Assembly (NCBI RefSeq): GCF_000784835.1
Contig: NZ_JSFH01000012.1
Location: 62,001 to 126,000 of the forward strand
Reading direction: 5' to 3'
Source: Thermotoga sp. Mc24
GTDB taxonomy: Bacteria; Thermotogota; Thermotogae; Thermotogales; Thermotogaceae
Length of the DNA stretch: 64,000 nt
The translations under genes were made by a program, and so were the position numbers. Position 1 is the stretch's first letter; every line of letters begins with the position of its first letter. The notes beneath the pieces were generated by a model. The model ran no database searches, was not told where the DNA came from, and saw nothing but the letters and a program-made list of their open reading frames with translations. This document shows positions 18,907 to 28,444 of the stretch, piece by piece.

Positions 18907-19694
18907 CACGCGGTTGCCTCCTGAGAAGCCGCCTCGTAAGCCTGTCTTTCTTTCTCAGGGAGGAACGACTTGAGTTTTTCTTCGAGAATCCTCGGGTTCT
19001 CTCCCGCCTGGATAGAAAGAACAGCCTCCAGTATCATCCTTTTCTCCAAAACCAGAATGTCCCTTCTCTTTTTGATCTTTTCAGCCATGGGAAGAAAGAC
19101 ACCGTTGGCCAGAACGGCACCGTAGAGTGTTGTTATCAGCGCAACCGCCATAGAGGGACCGAGGGTTTCTGGATCGTTCAAAGATTTGAGCATTTGAATG
19201 AGACCGATCAACGTTCCAATCATACCGAACGCGGGAGCGTACGCCCCTGCAGATTCCAGAACCGCCCTTTCTCCGTCGAGTTCCTCTTCGAAGAGTTCCA
19301 TTTCCGTTTCCATCATGTTCTTCAAAAGATCCGGATCAGTTCCATCCACCACGAGCTGGAGCGCTTTTTTCATGAATGGATCTTCTATACTCTCCAGATT
19401 CTCTTCCAGAGAGAGCAAACCTTCCCTTCGTGCTTTCTCGGAAAAAGAGACCATCGTCTGAATCAGGGAAACGTGATCGATCTTCGGCTCTCTCAGAGTT
19501 GAGAGCATGATATTCACGATCTTGAAGGCTTTGTCCTTCGGATGAGCCACCATGGTTGCTGCGATGGAGCCAACAACGGTTATGAACAGCGAAGGGATGT
19601 TTATGAACGCTGCAAAATCTCCTCCACCTGTCAGGATTCCTATGAAAAGAGCCGCTATCACAAGAACAAGACCCATCAGGGTCGCAAGGTCCAT
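18906..19694 (-). CDS. motA: Flagellar stator protein MotA
   Basis: A 262-residue protein with four hydrophobic segments and a large cytoplasmic loop. The loop carries the charged residues that meet FliG (RREGLLSLEENLE region), and the AYAPAFGMIGTLIGLI segment is the third transmembrane helix. With MotB it forms the ion-driven stator. It precedes motB with stop-start overlap. MotA and the related PomA share this pattern, so the coupling ion is not settled by sequence. Confidence 0.95.
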   Translation of the reverse strand: MDLATLMGLVLVIAALFIGILTGGGDFAAFINIPSLFITVVGSIAATMVAHPKDKAFKIVNIMLSTLREPKIDHVSLIQTMVSFSEKARREGLLSLEENLESIEDPFMKKALQLVVDGTDPDLLKNMMETEMELFEEELDGERAVLESAGAYAPAFGMIGTLIGLIQMLKSLNDPETLGPSMAVALITTLYGAVLANGVFLPMAEKIKKRRDILVLEKRMILEAVLSIQAGENPRILEEKLKSFLPEKERQAYEAASQEATA

Positions 19695-19698
19695 AGGA

Positions 19699-19902
19699 TC
19701 ACCTTCCCTGTTCTTTCCACCAGTTGAAGATCTTTCTCTTGTATTCTATCACCCTCTGAACGACTTCCTCTGCGGATTCTTTTACGATGTATTTTCTACC
19801 GTTTATGAGGGTGATCGTCGTGTCCGGCAGCGCTTCGATGGTTTCTATCAGATCAGCGTTCAGGAAGAACCATCTACCATCTATCCTCGTCAACCTGATC
19901 AT
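19699..19902 (-). CDS. flbD: Flagellar protein FlbD
   Basis: A 67-residue protein with the FlbD family start (MIRLTRIDGRWFFLNADLIETIEALPDTTI), then an INGRKYIVKES strand and a basic helix. FlbD proteins lie between flgE and motA in many bacteria, exactly as here. Their role in motility is known from genetics, but the mechanism is not clear. Spacing is 6 nt from flgE and 4 nt to motA. Confidence 0.9.
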   Translation of the reverse strand: MIRLTRIDGRWFFLNADLIETIEALPDTTITLINGRKYIVKESAEEVVQRVIEYKRKIFNWWKEQGR

Positions 19903-19908
19903 CTCTCA

Positions 19909-21789
19909 TCATCTCTTGATGTTCACAAGCTCGTTAAGAATCTGATCGGCTGTCGTGATGACTCGCGCATTTGCCTGGAAACCTCTCTGCGCGACTATCA
20001 TCTTGGTGAACTCTTCCGCAAGATCCACGTTGGACATCTCAAGGGCACCAGGAATCAAAACTCCTCTTCCACCGCTGCCAGGAGCTCCTATCTTTGGAAC
20101 ACCGCTGTTGGCAGACATAGCGTAGAGCGAATTACCAACCTCTGAAAGTCCCGAAGGATTGTTGAACACTGCGAGGGCGATCTGCCCAAGAACATCTGTG
20201 AGCCCGTTGCTGAAGGTTCCTATGATCTCTCCCTGCTCGTTTATGGCGAAGGACTCCAGGACACCCATCGGATTTCCGTCCTGCCACGGAATGTTCAGAG
20301 TGCTATCACCGGAGAACTGAGTTATTCCAGAAAGATCGGCGGTTATGCTAACAACACCATCCCCACTCTGACCCGTATCAAACTGGATCGTTCTAACTTC
20401 TCTTGAGCTGAGATTGTAAGAAGAATCAAGCCCTAAGTATTTAATGGGTCTTCCAGATTCATCGAAATCTATCAGACCCGCCACATAACCACCGCTGCCG
20501 TCTTCATCGATCAGTGAGACCGGTTCTCCACTGTCCGTGTACGCTCTCCAGATCCAGGCATTCTTGAAACTCTCCGAATCAATCGTGGTGTTTCCAAGCC
20601 TGACGAATTCATAGTAAACGGTGTACGCGTTCCCGAGGGAGTCGTACACCTGAACAGCGGTGGTGTACCTCGGAGAGGAGTAGTCGACTTGAACGAAATT
20701 CGTTGGATTGTCCGATTCGTAGAACCTGGGCTCACCGGAGGTAGGGATGACAAGTTCAGCACCATTTGCTATAGGAAGGGACGTTATAGTAGAAGAAGTA
20801 GGAGTCGGTGGAAATAGCATCACAGTGTAGTCATTTCCAGCAGTGATGTCAGAATCGTTAATTGTAAAACTACCACCAGAAACGTTCGTGGTATCGTTGT
20901 ATATCACATTTCCGGAAGAATCCATGACAATGGCTTGGTAAGAACCGTCTGGCAGAGACGTGCTTCCAGAAACACTTCCATCGGTGGTTGCTGTTACGAC
21001 CTGAGACTCAGCATATATTCCCGCTTCTTCCACTCTTCCAAATTCGTTGAACACCATGTAACCATTCACATCGGCTGTTCCATCGTTGTCGATGTCGATC
21101 TTCATTGTGTACCTCTGAGAAGAGCCGAACGGATCTGTTCCCAGATCGTTTTGTGTTTTTTCAAACCACACTCTCACATCGTGATCGATGCCGTTTTCAT
21201 CCGTTAATGTGATAACGAATGAACCAGGTCCTACTTTGGAGTTTAAATTCCCCTCAAAACGAACGTTTGAGGTTTTCTTCGCCGGCATCGTCATACCTGC
21301 GCTGATAACCAGATCCCCTATGGGTTTGTTGGTGTCGATGTACCTCTCACCGGTATCCGGATCCTGAACGGCTGTCCATCCCTGAACTTTGTAACCCGTA
21401 GAAGTCTGAATCAAGTTTCCATTGCTGTCCAGAGTGAACGCACCGGCTCTTGTGTAATAATAAGAATTGCCATCTGAAACGATGAAGAACCCATCTCCCT
21501 GAATGGCAAGGTCGGTTTTCACACCCGTGTTCTGGAACGAGCCCTGCGTCATGATCTTGTCGATACTCGACACCTGAGAACCAAGACCTATCTGCATGGG
21601 ATTTGTACCGCCCACATTTTCCTGAGGAGATCTTCCCGCCTTGATCGTCTGTGCGAGCATCGTCTCGAAGTTCACCCTCGATGCCTTGAACCCCACCGTG
21701 TTCACGTTGGAGATGTTGTTTCCAACAACATCCATCGCCACCTGGAAGTTTTTAAGACCCGTTATGCCGCTGTAGAGTGATCTCATCAT
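19909..21789 (-). CDS. flgE: Flagellar hook protein FlgE, enlarged
   Basis: About 626 residues. The N-terminal MRSLYSGITGLKNFQ helix and GNNISNVNTVGFK motif, and the C-terminal FTKMIVAQRGFQANARVI, are the rod/hook family ends that pack in the D0 core. The middle is much longer than the usual roughly 400 residues. A Ser/Thr/Gly-rich Ig-like insert lies at about 235-370 (GSVSGSTSLPDGS...), probably an exposed D2-type domain. Starts at GTG 21792, ATG 21789 or ATG 21786 are all possible; GGAGG lies upstream. The start overlaps the flgD stop. Confidence 0.93.
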   Translation of the reverse strand: MMRSLYSGITGLKNFQVAMDVVGNNISNVNTVGFKASRVNFETMLAQTIKAGRSPQENVGGTNPMQIGLGSQVSSIDKIMTQGSFQNTGVKTDLAIQGDGFFIVSDGNSYYYTRAGAFTLDSNGNLIQTSTGYKVQGWTAVQDPDTGERYIDTNKPIGDLVISAGMTMPAKKTSNVRFEGNLNSKVGPGSFVITLTDENGIDHDVRVWFEKTQNDLGTDPFGSSQRYTMKIDIDNDGTADVNGYMVFNEFGRVEEAGIYAESQVVTATTDGSVSGSTSLPDGSYQAIVMDSSGNVIYNDTTNVSGGSFTINDSDITAGNDYTVMLFPPTPTSSTITSLPIANGAELVIPTSGEPRFYESDNPTNFVQVDYSSPRYTTAVQVYDSLGNAYTVYYEFVRLGNTTIDSESFKNAWIWRAYTDSGEPVSLIDEDGSGGYVAGLIDFDESGRPIKYLGLDSSYNLSSREVRTIQFDTGQSGDGVVSITADLSGITQFSGDSTLNIPWQDGNPMGVLESFAINEQGEIIGTFSNGLTDVLGQIALAVFNNPSGLSEVGNSLYAMSANSGVPKIGAPGSGGRGVLIPGALEMSNVDLAEEFTKMIVAQRGFQANARVITTADQILNELVNIKR

Positions 21790-22463
21790 CACGCATCACC
21801 CTCCTGAGAGATCTCCAGGATGGAATCGACAGGATAGAGCGAACCGTTCACTAAAACGTATCCCTCTCCATTCTTTATCTGAACGGCCTCCACTACTCCG
21901 CCTTCCATTCCCCCTATTTCTTCCAACCCGTCTGAAGTGAGTTTGTAAACGTGGTAAGTGTAACTGCCATCCTCAACACTGATCCCGTTGTCATCCCTTC
22001 CATCCCACTGCCAGGCGTGAACTCCCGCCTGGACAGTTCCAAGATCCTCCGTTCTCACCACTTTTCCGTTTTCATCGAGTATTTGAAGCACGATATGCGC
22101 ATCTTCATCCACGTTGAATATGATGCTGTCCGCTTGGCCATCTACAAGATTCACCGTGTTGTTTCTCACCACGACGTACTTTCCTATCAGAGAAGCGAGC
22201 TGGGCTGGACTCACACTCGTCTGGGCTTCGACGAAATCCTTCACCGCGCTGGTGAGGTTCGTGATCTGTTCAAGGCTTGTGAGCTGAGAGAGTTGAGATA
22301 TCATGTCCTTCGTTTCCATGGGCTCCAGTGGATCCTGCATTTCCAGTTCTTGAAGAAGGAGTCTGAGAAAAGCCTCTTTGTCGAGAGAGTTATTCGAAGA
22401 GCTGGAATTGTTTCTGATTCCTGTGAGAGAGGAGAGGTATATACCGCTCATATCGTAGATCAC
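21789..22463 (-). CDS. flgD: Flagellar hook-capping protein FlgD
   Basis: A 224-residue protein. The N-terminal segment (KEAFLRLLLQELEMQDPLEPMETKDMISQLSQLTSLEQI) is the FlgD signature. A FlgD-type Ig-like domain follows (VRTEDLGTVQAGVHAWQWDGRDDNG). It caps the growing hook so FlgE can polymerise and is needed only during assembly. The GTG start lies 5 nt after GGAGGTG and overlaps the fliK stop by 4 nt. Gene order fliK-flgD-flgE is the classic set. Confidence 0.94.
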   Translation of the reverse strand: MIYDMSGIYLSSLTGIRNNSSSSNNSLDKEAFLRLLLQELEMQDPLEPMETKDMISQLSQLTSLEQITNLTSAVKDFVEAQTSVSPAQLASLIGKYVVVRNNTVNLVDGQADSIIFNVDEDAHIVLQILDENGKVVRTEDLGTVQAGVHAWQWDGRDDNGISVEDGSYTYHVYKLTSDGLEEIGGMEGGVVEAVQIKNGEGYVLVNGSLYPVDSILEISQEGDA

Positions 22464-24496
22464 GTTTTCACCTCCTGGATGAACTCCTCAAATAGACTGC
22501 CCAGAGTTTCACGTTTGTGATCCTTCTGGTTTTCTCTTTGTTGTCTTTGATTTTCCTCCTTGTTCTGATTCTCCTGATACAAGTAGTCTTCCTCCTGTTT
22601 TTCAACGTAGATCTGCACATCGAATCCCTTTTCGTTGAATCTTCCAATCAGTCGCGGTATATCGTGCTCTAAAACGTGCTTGGCTTCTTCTGTCTGAACT
22701 TTGAAGACTATCTTCAACTGGTTCTCTTCCTTTGTTATGGTTATCTCCAGTTTTCCCAACTCCGGTGGCTCAAGGTCTATGACGGCCCTTTCTGTTTTGT
22801 GAAAATACATCTGTTCCACAAACCTTGGCAGATGAACAGTCTCTGCTCTTTTCAATTCGGGGAGCGAATAAACCTGCTTCGCCCTCTCCTGAGACAGAAA
22901 CTCCAGCGCCTCCCTGTTTGTTACTTCTCTGTAACTCTCGATTTTTCCTTTTTCTTCGTATCTCATTTCCATCTCCATTGGCTGATTCTTCTCTCGGTTT
23001 TGTGAAAGAGATTTCTCGAAAGTTTTTTCCTGAGATATACGTATTTCGTTTTCAACAGCCTTCTGACCATAGAACTTGTTCACGGGTGTTGCCCTCTTTA
23101 TCGAAGGCTCTTCACCATAGCCGTTCAAAACGTTTCTGGTGTTCTTTTCTAAAGAAGAACCATCATTTCTCAATGGCAACCCGGTTTCTTTCACTTTCTC
23201 TGATTGTTTTTCTGTGTGAGTATCTTCCTTCCTTGTGTGAGAGTAGACTTTCGGATTTTCTTTGAGATTTATAGAACCTTCATTCACAAAAAGCGATTCA
23301 TTCAAACCATAGTTTTCAAAGTTTTTCTGTGAAATTCTTTGAACGCTGACTTCCCAAACCCTTTCACCATCACCGTTCACTGATCGCTGTTCTCCATTTG
23401 TCAGGAGAAGTGGAACAACATTGAGATTGGATATTTTTATTTCATTCCCGGTATCTTTCGTAATTCCTTCTTCGGAGAGTCTGTTTTCGATAACTACCGT
23501 CTTTCCAAGGTCTCTTGATAATTTCTCCGTATCGGTATTTTGAGGAAGAAATCTTGTCTCGACGAAGATCGGCTGTTTTGCTGTGTGCTCTTTATCCTGA
23601 GCAGAAGTGGGAGGTTCCTTGAAAACCTTCGTAGATTCCGATTTCAAAGAAGACTCAGAACCTGTTCGAAGAACTTCAACAGGTGTTTTAAAAGAACTCG
23701 AAAGCTTTTTGTTCGATTCACTCCGCGAAATCTCTGATTCCGAATGCAAAACAGAACGATGTTTCTTTTCGAACGAAATCTGTTCTGCACTCTCTTTATT
23801 CTCTAGACCATTTTCTTTCACTTTTTCACGTCCAATGAAAAACCACAGTTTTTCAGTTGAAACATCATGTGTTTTGGATTTGAAAATTCCTCCCTCATTT
23901 TCTCCTTGCTCATCACCGTGATTTTCATCAATATTTTCAAAAAGGTGTTCTGGTTTTTCATTTCTTTTAGATATTTCTCGCAAAACATGCTTCTCGCTGG
24001 ACTCATCATGAGTTTCTTTAATCTCCTTGTCCAACGTACTCAAAGATGAACGCACAGCTTCTTCTATCAGTCCTTTTTGATCCTCAGAATCGTTTTGAAA
24101 TCTTTTCAAAAGTTGTTTGTCCAGTGTCTCTTCCAGTCTACCGTTTTTCCCAACCGGCAACGAAAGATGCTGGGCGCTGGTACCATCGAGATCGTCTAAC
24201 ACGTTTCTTTTTGTCTTTTTGAGGGCTTCAGCATGATTTTCAGATGACCCCGACTTTGCCTTTTCCTGAACATTCAGAAAGTTACCATCAGCATTGTTCA
24301 GGTATCCAATTTTCTTTTCAATGATCTCTTTTTTCTTCCCAGATGTAGAATCGATTATTTTTTCTTTGCCCTTTAAAGATTTCATCAGGTCCTTCACGGA
24401 TTGAGAAAACAGACCCGCCGCTGATTTCTTTTTTAATTCACCTTTTTCCTCTGCCGTCTTGATCATCGCAAAAAGAGAAAATTGTCCTACCTTCAC
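22460..24496 (-). CDS. fliK: Flagellar hook-length control protein FliK
   Basis: A 678-residue protein, mostly low-complexity and rich in Lys, Glu, Ser and Asn, as expected of the molecular-ruler N-terminal part of FliK. Near the C-terminus (about 580-650) is the Flg_hook domain with DLEPPELGKLEITITKEENQLKIVF, which signals the export switch. The last part is Gln/Glu/Asn-rich. FliK measures hook length and switches FlhB specificity. It overlaps flgD downstream and the flbB-like gene upstream. The ruler length here is larger than in enterics. Confidence 0.88.
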   Translation of the reverse strand: MKVGQFSLFAMIKTAEEKGELKKKSAAGLFSQSVKDLMKSLKGKEKIIDSTSGKKKEIIEKKIGYLNNADGNFLNVQEKAKSGSSENHAEALKKTKRNVLDDLDGTSAQHLSLPVGKNGRLEETLDKQLLKRFQNDSEDQKGLIEEAVRSSLSTLDKEIKETHDESSEKHVLREISKRNEKPEHLFENIDENHGDEQGENEGGIFKSKTHDVSTEKLWFFIGREKVKENGLENKESAEQISFEKKHRSVLHSESEISRSESNKKLSSSFKTPVEVLRTGSESSLKSESTKVFKEPPTSAQDKEHTAKQPIFVETRFLPQNTDTEKLSRDLGKTVVIENRLSEEGITKDTGNEIKISNLNVVPLLLTNGEQRSVNGDGERVWEVSVQRISQKNFENYGLNESLFVNEGSINLKENPKVYSHTRKEDTHTEKQSEKVKETGLPLRNDGSSLEKNTRNVLNGYGEEPSIKRATPVNKFYGQKAVENEIRISQEKTFEKSLSQNREKNQPMEMEMRYEEKGKIESYREVTNREALEFLSQERAKQVYSLPELKRAETVHLPRFVEQMYFHKTERAVIDLEPPELGKLEITITKEENQLKIVFKVQTEEAKHVLEHDIPRLIGRFNEKGFDVQIYVEKQEEDYLYQENQNKEENQRQQRENQKDHKRETLGSLFEEFIQEVKT

Positions 24497-25407
24497 TTTC
24501 TCTCCTCCAGAAGATCCGGAGCGTTCTGAACTATGTACTGAACCAGAACAGAAGCGTGTTCCCTATCCATCATGGAAAGAACCGTTCTCAAAGTTTCTGG
24601 ATCCACATTCTCCCTTCTCAGGAAATCGACGGCTACCTCTGGTGTGATGTTGTTCAAAGCGTCCGCCACCGATTTCAAATAGGCTTCTTTCTGGAAAAGC
24701 TGAGATTCTTTTTCTGTCATCTGTTTCACCACTTCCTGAGCTTGTTTAACCAGCATTTCGAGCCTTTCAATGGTGCTTTCCACACCCACCATGAGTTCCA
24801 TCACCCGTGCGGTTTTCTGTGGGTTGACACCGGAGAGCGCCTCGAGAAACTCTCCAGCGTACTCTGGATCGGTTCTTTTAAAGATCACAGCAAGCGTCTC
24901 ATCATCCACTTCGTTGAGTGCGCTTGCGAGATTCTTCGGATCGGTGTTCAAAAGCACGTTGACGAGCTCGTCTACCTGCTTCTTGTAGGATTCCAGCCTG
25001 TTTTTCTCCTCGAACAATTGATTCTTGAGGGATTGAATATCTTCGATCATTTTCTCAACAACGTTTCTTTGCGCTTCCAGCACCTTCGCCTGCTCTTCGA
25101 GTTCTTTTTCTTTGCTGATCAATTCGTCTATCTTCTGGTTGTATATCTCTATGTATTTCTGATAAATTCTAGAGTAGTACTCAGCGGGACTTTCCGCTTT
25201 GAGAGGCTGATAGTTGATTCTGTCTTTCAAAAACGGAACCTTGGAAGCAAGAAAAGCGATATAACTCCTCCAGTCTTCAAAAGGAGAAACTCTTCCACCG
25301 TACAGCCTGTTTATTTCAAAGGAGATGTAGCCGTACATGAACAGAATCAAGAGTATCAGAAACGTTATTAAAAAAACAACGAAAAAACCTCTTCGTTTTC
25401 CAGGCAA
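24493..25407 (-). CDS. MotE/FlbB-like flagellar membrane protein
   Basis: A 304-residue protein. It has one N-terminal membrane helix (about 8-28), a long coiled coil at about 75-155, and a C-terminal helical repeat region (ALNEVDDETLAVIFKRTDPEYAGEFLEAL...), which resembles the MgtE N-domain fold found in MotE and FlbB. Such proteins link the stator or basal body in spirochaetes and alpha-proteobacteria. It heads the minus-strand flagellar operon and overlaps fliK by 4 nt. The TTG start has GGGAGG 9-14 nt upstream. The exact role here is inferred from layout. Confidence 0.75.
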   Translation of the reverse strand: MPGKRRGFFVVFLITFLILLILFMYGYISFEINRLYGGRVSPFEDWRSYIAFLASKVPFLKDRINYQPLKAESPAEYYSRIYQKYIEIYNQKIDELISKEKELEEQAKVLEAQRNVVEKMIEDIQSLKNQLFEEKNRLESYKKQVDELVNVLLNTDPKNLASALNEVDDETLAVIFKRTDPEYAGEFLEALSGVNPQKTARVMELMVGVESTIERLEMLVKQAQEVVKQMTEKESQLFQKEAYLKSVADALNNITPEVAVDFLRRENVDPETLRTVLSMMDREHASVLVQYIVQNAPDLLEERK

Positions 25408-25502
25408 GGTCCATCTACCTCCCTCGGTTTCATACTTCTACGGGAGATCTATCTTTTCCTAAAGGATGGTAAAGTATGGTAAAACAAAAGAGGGAAACAA
25501 AT

Positions 25503-25887
25503 ATGGGCAGAATACTCGTGATAAAACGAAGCAGGGAAGTATTTTATATCGATAGAAAATCGATCAAATCCTATTTGAAAATCTCCTCTTCCGGAAAGAA
25601 ATACCGTGTGAAGATCGTTCTGAGAGATCCTCGTGGTAAGATCTTTTCTGATGAGAGTGAAGGGCCCAGAACATCCCGGAACCTTCTCAAACTCATCGGA
25701 GAAGCGGTAACAGAAGCTTTCATTAGACGACATCAAAGAAGTCGCTCTCGCAGAAAGAAGGTTCGTTTTTGCTCATCTCACACTCTCGAAGAATGGAAAA
25801 GAAAACTGGCGAATCGGTGCGGCTCCTCTGGAAAAAGATCTTCTCCAGAGCGTTGTTTTCGTGGTAATAGATGCTCTGGTAAAATAG
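25503..25887 (+). pseudogene. Frameshifted paralogue of the following gene, unknown function
   Basis: The first 70 or so codons (from ATG at 25503; an ATG at 25476 is an alternative) encode a domain with SEGPRTSRNLLKLIGEAVTEAF, close to SAGPGTSTNLPRLVGEAVIEAF in the next gene. After GCT TTC the match continues only in the +1 frame, reading SLDDIKEVALAERRFVFAHL and on to TAG at 25885-25887, again matching its neighbour (VDDVQKVFLAGREFVLVHL). A single extra T in the TTT run, a sequencing error or a +1 recoding event would explain it. It lacks the N-terminal 65-residue domain of the neighbour. Confidence 0.75.
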
Positions 25888-25915
25888 TAAAAAACAGTGC
25901 GTGGGGGGTATTTGG

Positions 25916-26515
25916 ATGAGCAGCGCAAAGACACTGGAAGAAGTCATATCGAAGATATCCGGGGTCATCTCCGCCAAGGTGATAGAGGAAGACGGTCAAC
26001 CCAGAGAAATCCACGTCATAGCAGATCCTTCCAGGAATCCAAAACAGATCGTTCGCGATATCGAAACTGTTGCCCTCGCGTCTCTTGGAATGAAGATAGA
26101 CAGAAGGATCATCAGCATTGCCCAACTGAGTCAGGGAAGGTTCTCTCCTTCGCAGACTTATGAGATCACCTCCATAGAGGTAAAAAACCTCGACAGGAAA
26201 AAGCAGGTGAAAGTCACAATACGCAACCCTCTCGAAGACGAAGACATGGTGGGTGAAAGTGCGGGGCCTGGAACATCCACGAACCTTCCAAGGCTCGTTG
26301 GAGAAGCGGTGATAGAGGCTTTCAATCCTGAATATTCCGTCTCGGTGGACGACGTTCAGAAGGTCTTTCTGGCTGGAAGAGAGTTCGTGCTCGTCCACCT
26401 CACGATCCAGGACGAAGATCGAGAAAGAACGGAAGTTGGGGTTGCACCCCTCGAAGGAGACTTTTTGAAATCAGTGGCCACGGCCACGCTCAAGGTGGTA
26501 AAAGATCTCACCTAA
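25916..26515 (+). CDS. Conserved protein of unknown function, two-domain
   Basis: A 199-residue protein. The N-terminal part (1-68) contains an alpha/beta domain with EIHVIADPSRNPKQIVRDIETVA, and the C-terminal part carries the ESAGPGTSTNLPRLVGEAVIEAF motif and a last strand-rich section. I do not recognise a named family with certainty. No transmembrane or signal segment is seen. The ATG at 25916 overlaps a GGGGGG ribosome site. It is preceded by a shorter, frameshifted paralogue, so a tandem duplication is likely. Its stop overlaps the end of the convergent DegT gene by 4 nt. Confidence 0.8.
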   Translation: MSSAKTLEEVISKISGVISAKVIEEDGQPREIHVIADPSRNPKQIVRDIETVALASLGMKIDRRIISIAQLSQGRFSPSQTYEITSIEVKNLDRKKQVKVTIRNPLEDEDMVGESAGPGTSTNLPRLVGEAVIEAFNPEYSVSVDDVQKVFLAGREFVLVHLTIQDEDRERTEVGVAPLEGDFLKSVATATLKVVKDLT

Positions 26516-27645
26516 AAAAAGAGCGCTATCGTGTCAACGACTTCTTTTATTTCGTCGTCCCTCAGTTCTGGAAACATGGGAAGCGCAAGACTTCTTTTTG
26601 AAAGTGATTCGGCCACTGGGAAATCCCCTTCTCGATATCCCAGATCTTTGAAGCACTTTTGAAGGTGGAGAGGTAGGGGGTAATAAACCGCCGTCTGAAT
26701 ACCTCTCTCTTTCAATCCTTCTCTGACTCTCTCCCTCACCTCTTCACTTTCGAAGATCACCACATATTGATGGAAAACGTGGTACCTGAAGCCTTTCTCC
26801 TCCACACGGGGAAAGACCATCGGCAGTTTTTTCTCCTCGAACAGCTCCTGGTACGTCCTTGCCACCCGTATTCTCTCTTCTGTCCACCTTTCCAGATACC
26901 TGAGTTTCACCCTCAAAATCGCGGCGTGTATCTCGTCGAGTCTCGAGTTGTATCCCACCTCTTCGTGGAAGTATTTCTTTCTTGCACCGTGAACTCTCAA
27001 GATCCTGCTTTCTTCCGCTATCTCATCGCTGTTCGTCACGATCATTCCGCCGTCGCCGTAAGTCCCCAGATTCTTCGTGGGAAAGAAAGAGAAAATCGCC
27101 GCATCCCCTACAGACCCACTTTTTCTGATCTCACCACTCGAGAACTTCCACTCCGATCCCATCGACTGAGCACAGTCTTCGAGGAGCATCACTCCGTATT
27201 TCTCCCTCAAAAAGCTCAGCGCCTCAAGATCCACGGTTCTACCGAAGAGGTGAACGGGAATGACAGCCTTCACTTTCTCTTTTTTCAGAACGTGTTCGAG
27301 CTGGTTCAGATCTATGTTGAAGGTGTTCTCGTCCACGTCGACGAAGATCACCCTGGCACCGAGTCTGTAGGGTGCGCTCGCCGTGGCAAAGAAGGTGTAG
27401 GGTGTTGTGACCACCGTATCTCCCTTTTCCACTCCCATCGCCCTCAGTGCTATGAGAAGCGCATCGCTTCCGCTCGCAACGCCAACACCGTGCTTCACGC
27501 CGATAAAACTGGCGATTTCTTCCTCGAGTCTTCTCACGTTCTCTCCGAGAATCACCCTTCCCGAAGAGATCACCTTGTCTATCGCGTTCAAGATTTCTCC
27601 CCTGATTCTCTCGTACTGCCTTGTGAGATCAAAAAGGTGGATCAT
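26512..27645 (-). CDS. DegT/DnrJ/EryC1 family aminotransferase
   Basis: A 377-residue PLP-dependent aminotransferase. The PLP lysine is K191 in FFPTKNLGTYGDGG, and EDCAQSMGS (156-164) holds the pyridine-nitrogen Asp. Members transfer an amino group from Glu or Gln to keto-sugar nucleotides for polysaccharide building blocks. The large polysaccharide cluster at 43-64 kb is a plausible user. It overlaps tatD by 4 nt. The sugar substrate cannot be deduced. Confidence 0.92.
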   Translation of the reverse strand: MIHLFDLTRQYERIRGEILNAIDKVISSGRVILGENVRRLEEEIASFIGVKHGVGVASGSDALLIALRAMGVEKGDTVVTTPYTFFATASAPYRLGARVIFVDVDENTFNIDLNQLEHVLKKEKVKAVIPVHLFGRTVDLEALSFLREKYGVMLLEDCAQSMGSEWKFSSGEIRKSGSVGDAAIFSFFPTKNLGTYGDGGMIVTNSDEIAEESRILRVHGARKKYFHEEVGYNSRLDEIHAAILRVKLRYLERWTEERIRVARTYQELFEEKKLPMVFPRVEEKGFRYHVFHQYVVIFESEEVRERVREGLKERGIQTAVYYPLPLHLQKCFKDLGYREGDFPVAESLSKRSLALPMFPELRDDEIKEVVDTIALFF

Positions 27646-28412
27646 TCCTTCACCTCCAGAAAGATCCTTCTGGCGTTCTCTGTGGTCACTTCATCCACTT
27701 TCGCTTCAGGCACATCCAGCACCTGCGAGATCGTTTCCACGACGTACTTCAGGTACTTCGGCTCGTTCCTTTTTCCCCTGAACGGCTGTGGTGGAAGAAA
27801 AGGACAGTCCGTCTCCAGAACGATGTGTTCAAGGCCCACTCTTTTAACCACTTCTCTCAGAGCCTCGCTCTTCGGATACGTCACAGGGCCTCCTATTCCA
27901 AGCATAAAGCCGAGGTCTATAAACTTCTTCGCCCACTCGTAGTTCGAAGAAAAAGCGTGAATCACACCCCGCTTCTCTGGAAGCGGTTCTGATCTGAGTA
28001 TCTCGTACGCCTCGCTGTACGCGTCTCTGATGTGAACAACGAGGGGAAGGTTCAACTTTCTTGCGAGTTCGATCTGTTCAACGAAGACCTTTTTTTGGAC
28101 TTCGGCTGGAGAGATGTTCCTGAAGAAATCGAGTCCGGTCTCACCTATAGCGACCACCTTTTCATCTTTCGCGAGTTTTTCGAGCTGTTCTATGAAATCT
28201 TCGGGAACTTCCTTCGCGTCGTGTGGATGCACACCTAAAGAACAGAAGATGCGATCACTTGTCTTTGAAAGATCGAGTGATTTCTTCGAATCTTCGAGGT
28301 TCACACCCACGTTCACCACAAATTCAATGCTGTTCTCTTCAAAGCTGTAGATGATAGCGTTTCTGTCGTTGTTGAACTGGTGAAAATGAAGATGCGTGTG
28401 CGTGTCCACCAT
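27642..28412 (-). CDS. tatD: TatD family metal-dependent deoxyribonuclease
   Basis: A 256-residue TIM-barrel metallohydrolase. The start MVDTHTHLHF supplies the HxH metal pair, further ligands lie in GETGLD, VVHIRDAYS and HAFSSN, and ETDCPFLPPQPFRGKRNEP near the C-terminus is diagnostic of TatD. The family has 3'-5' exonuclease activity on DNA. It is first in a minus-strand pair with the aminotransferase and divergent from the cysteine operon. The ATG follows AGGAGGAGGG. Confidence 0.92.
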   Translation of the reverse strand: MVDTHTHLHFHQFNNDRNAIIYSFEENSIEFVVNVGVNLEDSKKSLDLSKTSDRIFCSLGVHPHDAKEVPEDFIEQLEKLAKDEKVVAIGETGLDFFRNISPAEVQKKVFVEQIELARKLNLPLVVHIRDAYSEAYEILRSEPLPEKRGVIHAFSSNYEWAKKFIDLGFMLGIGGPVTYPKSEALREVVKRVGLEHIVLETDCPFLPPQPFRGKRNEPKYLKYVVETISQVLDVPEAKVDEVTTENARRIFLEVKE

Positions 28413-28444
28413 TGAAATATCCCTCCTCCTGTGTTAATATACTA

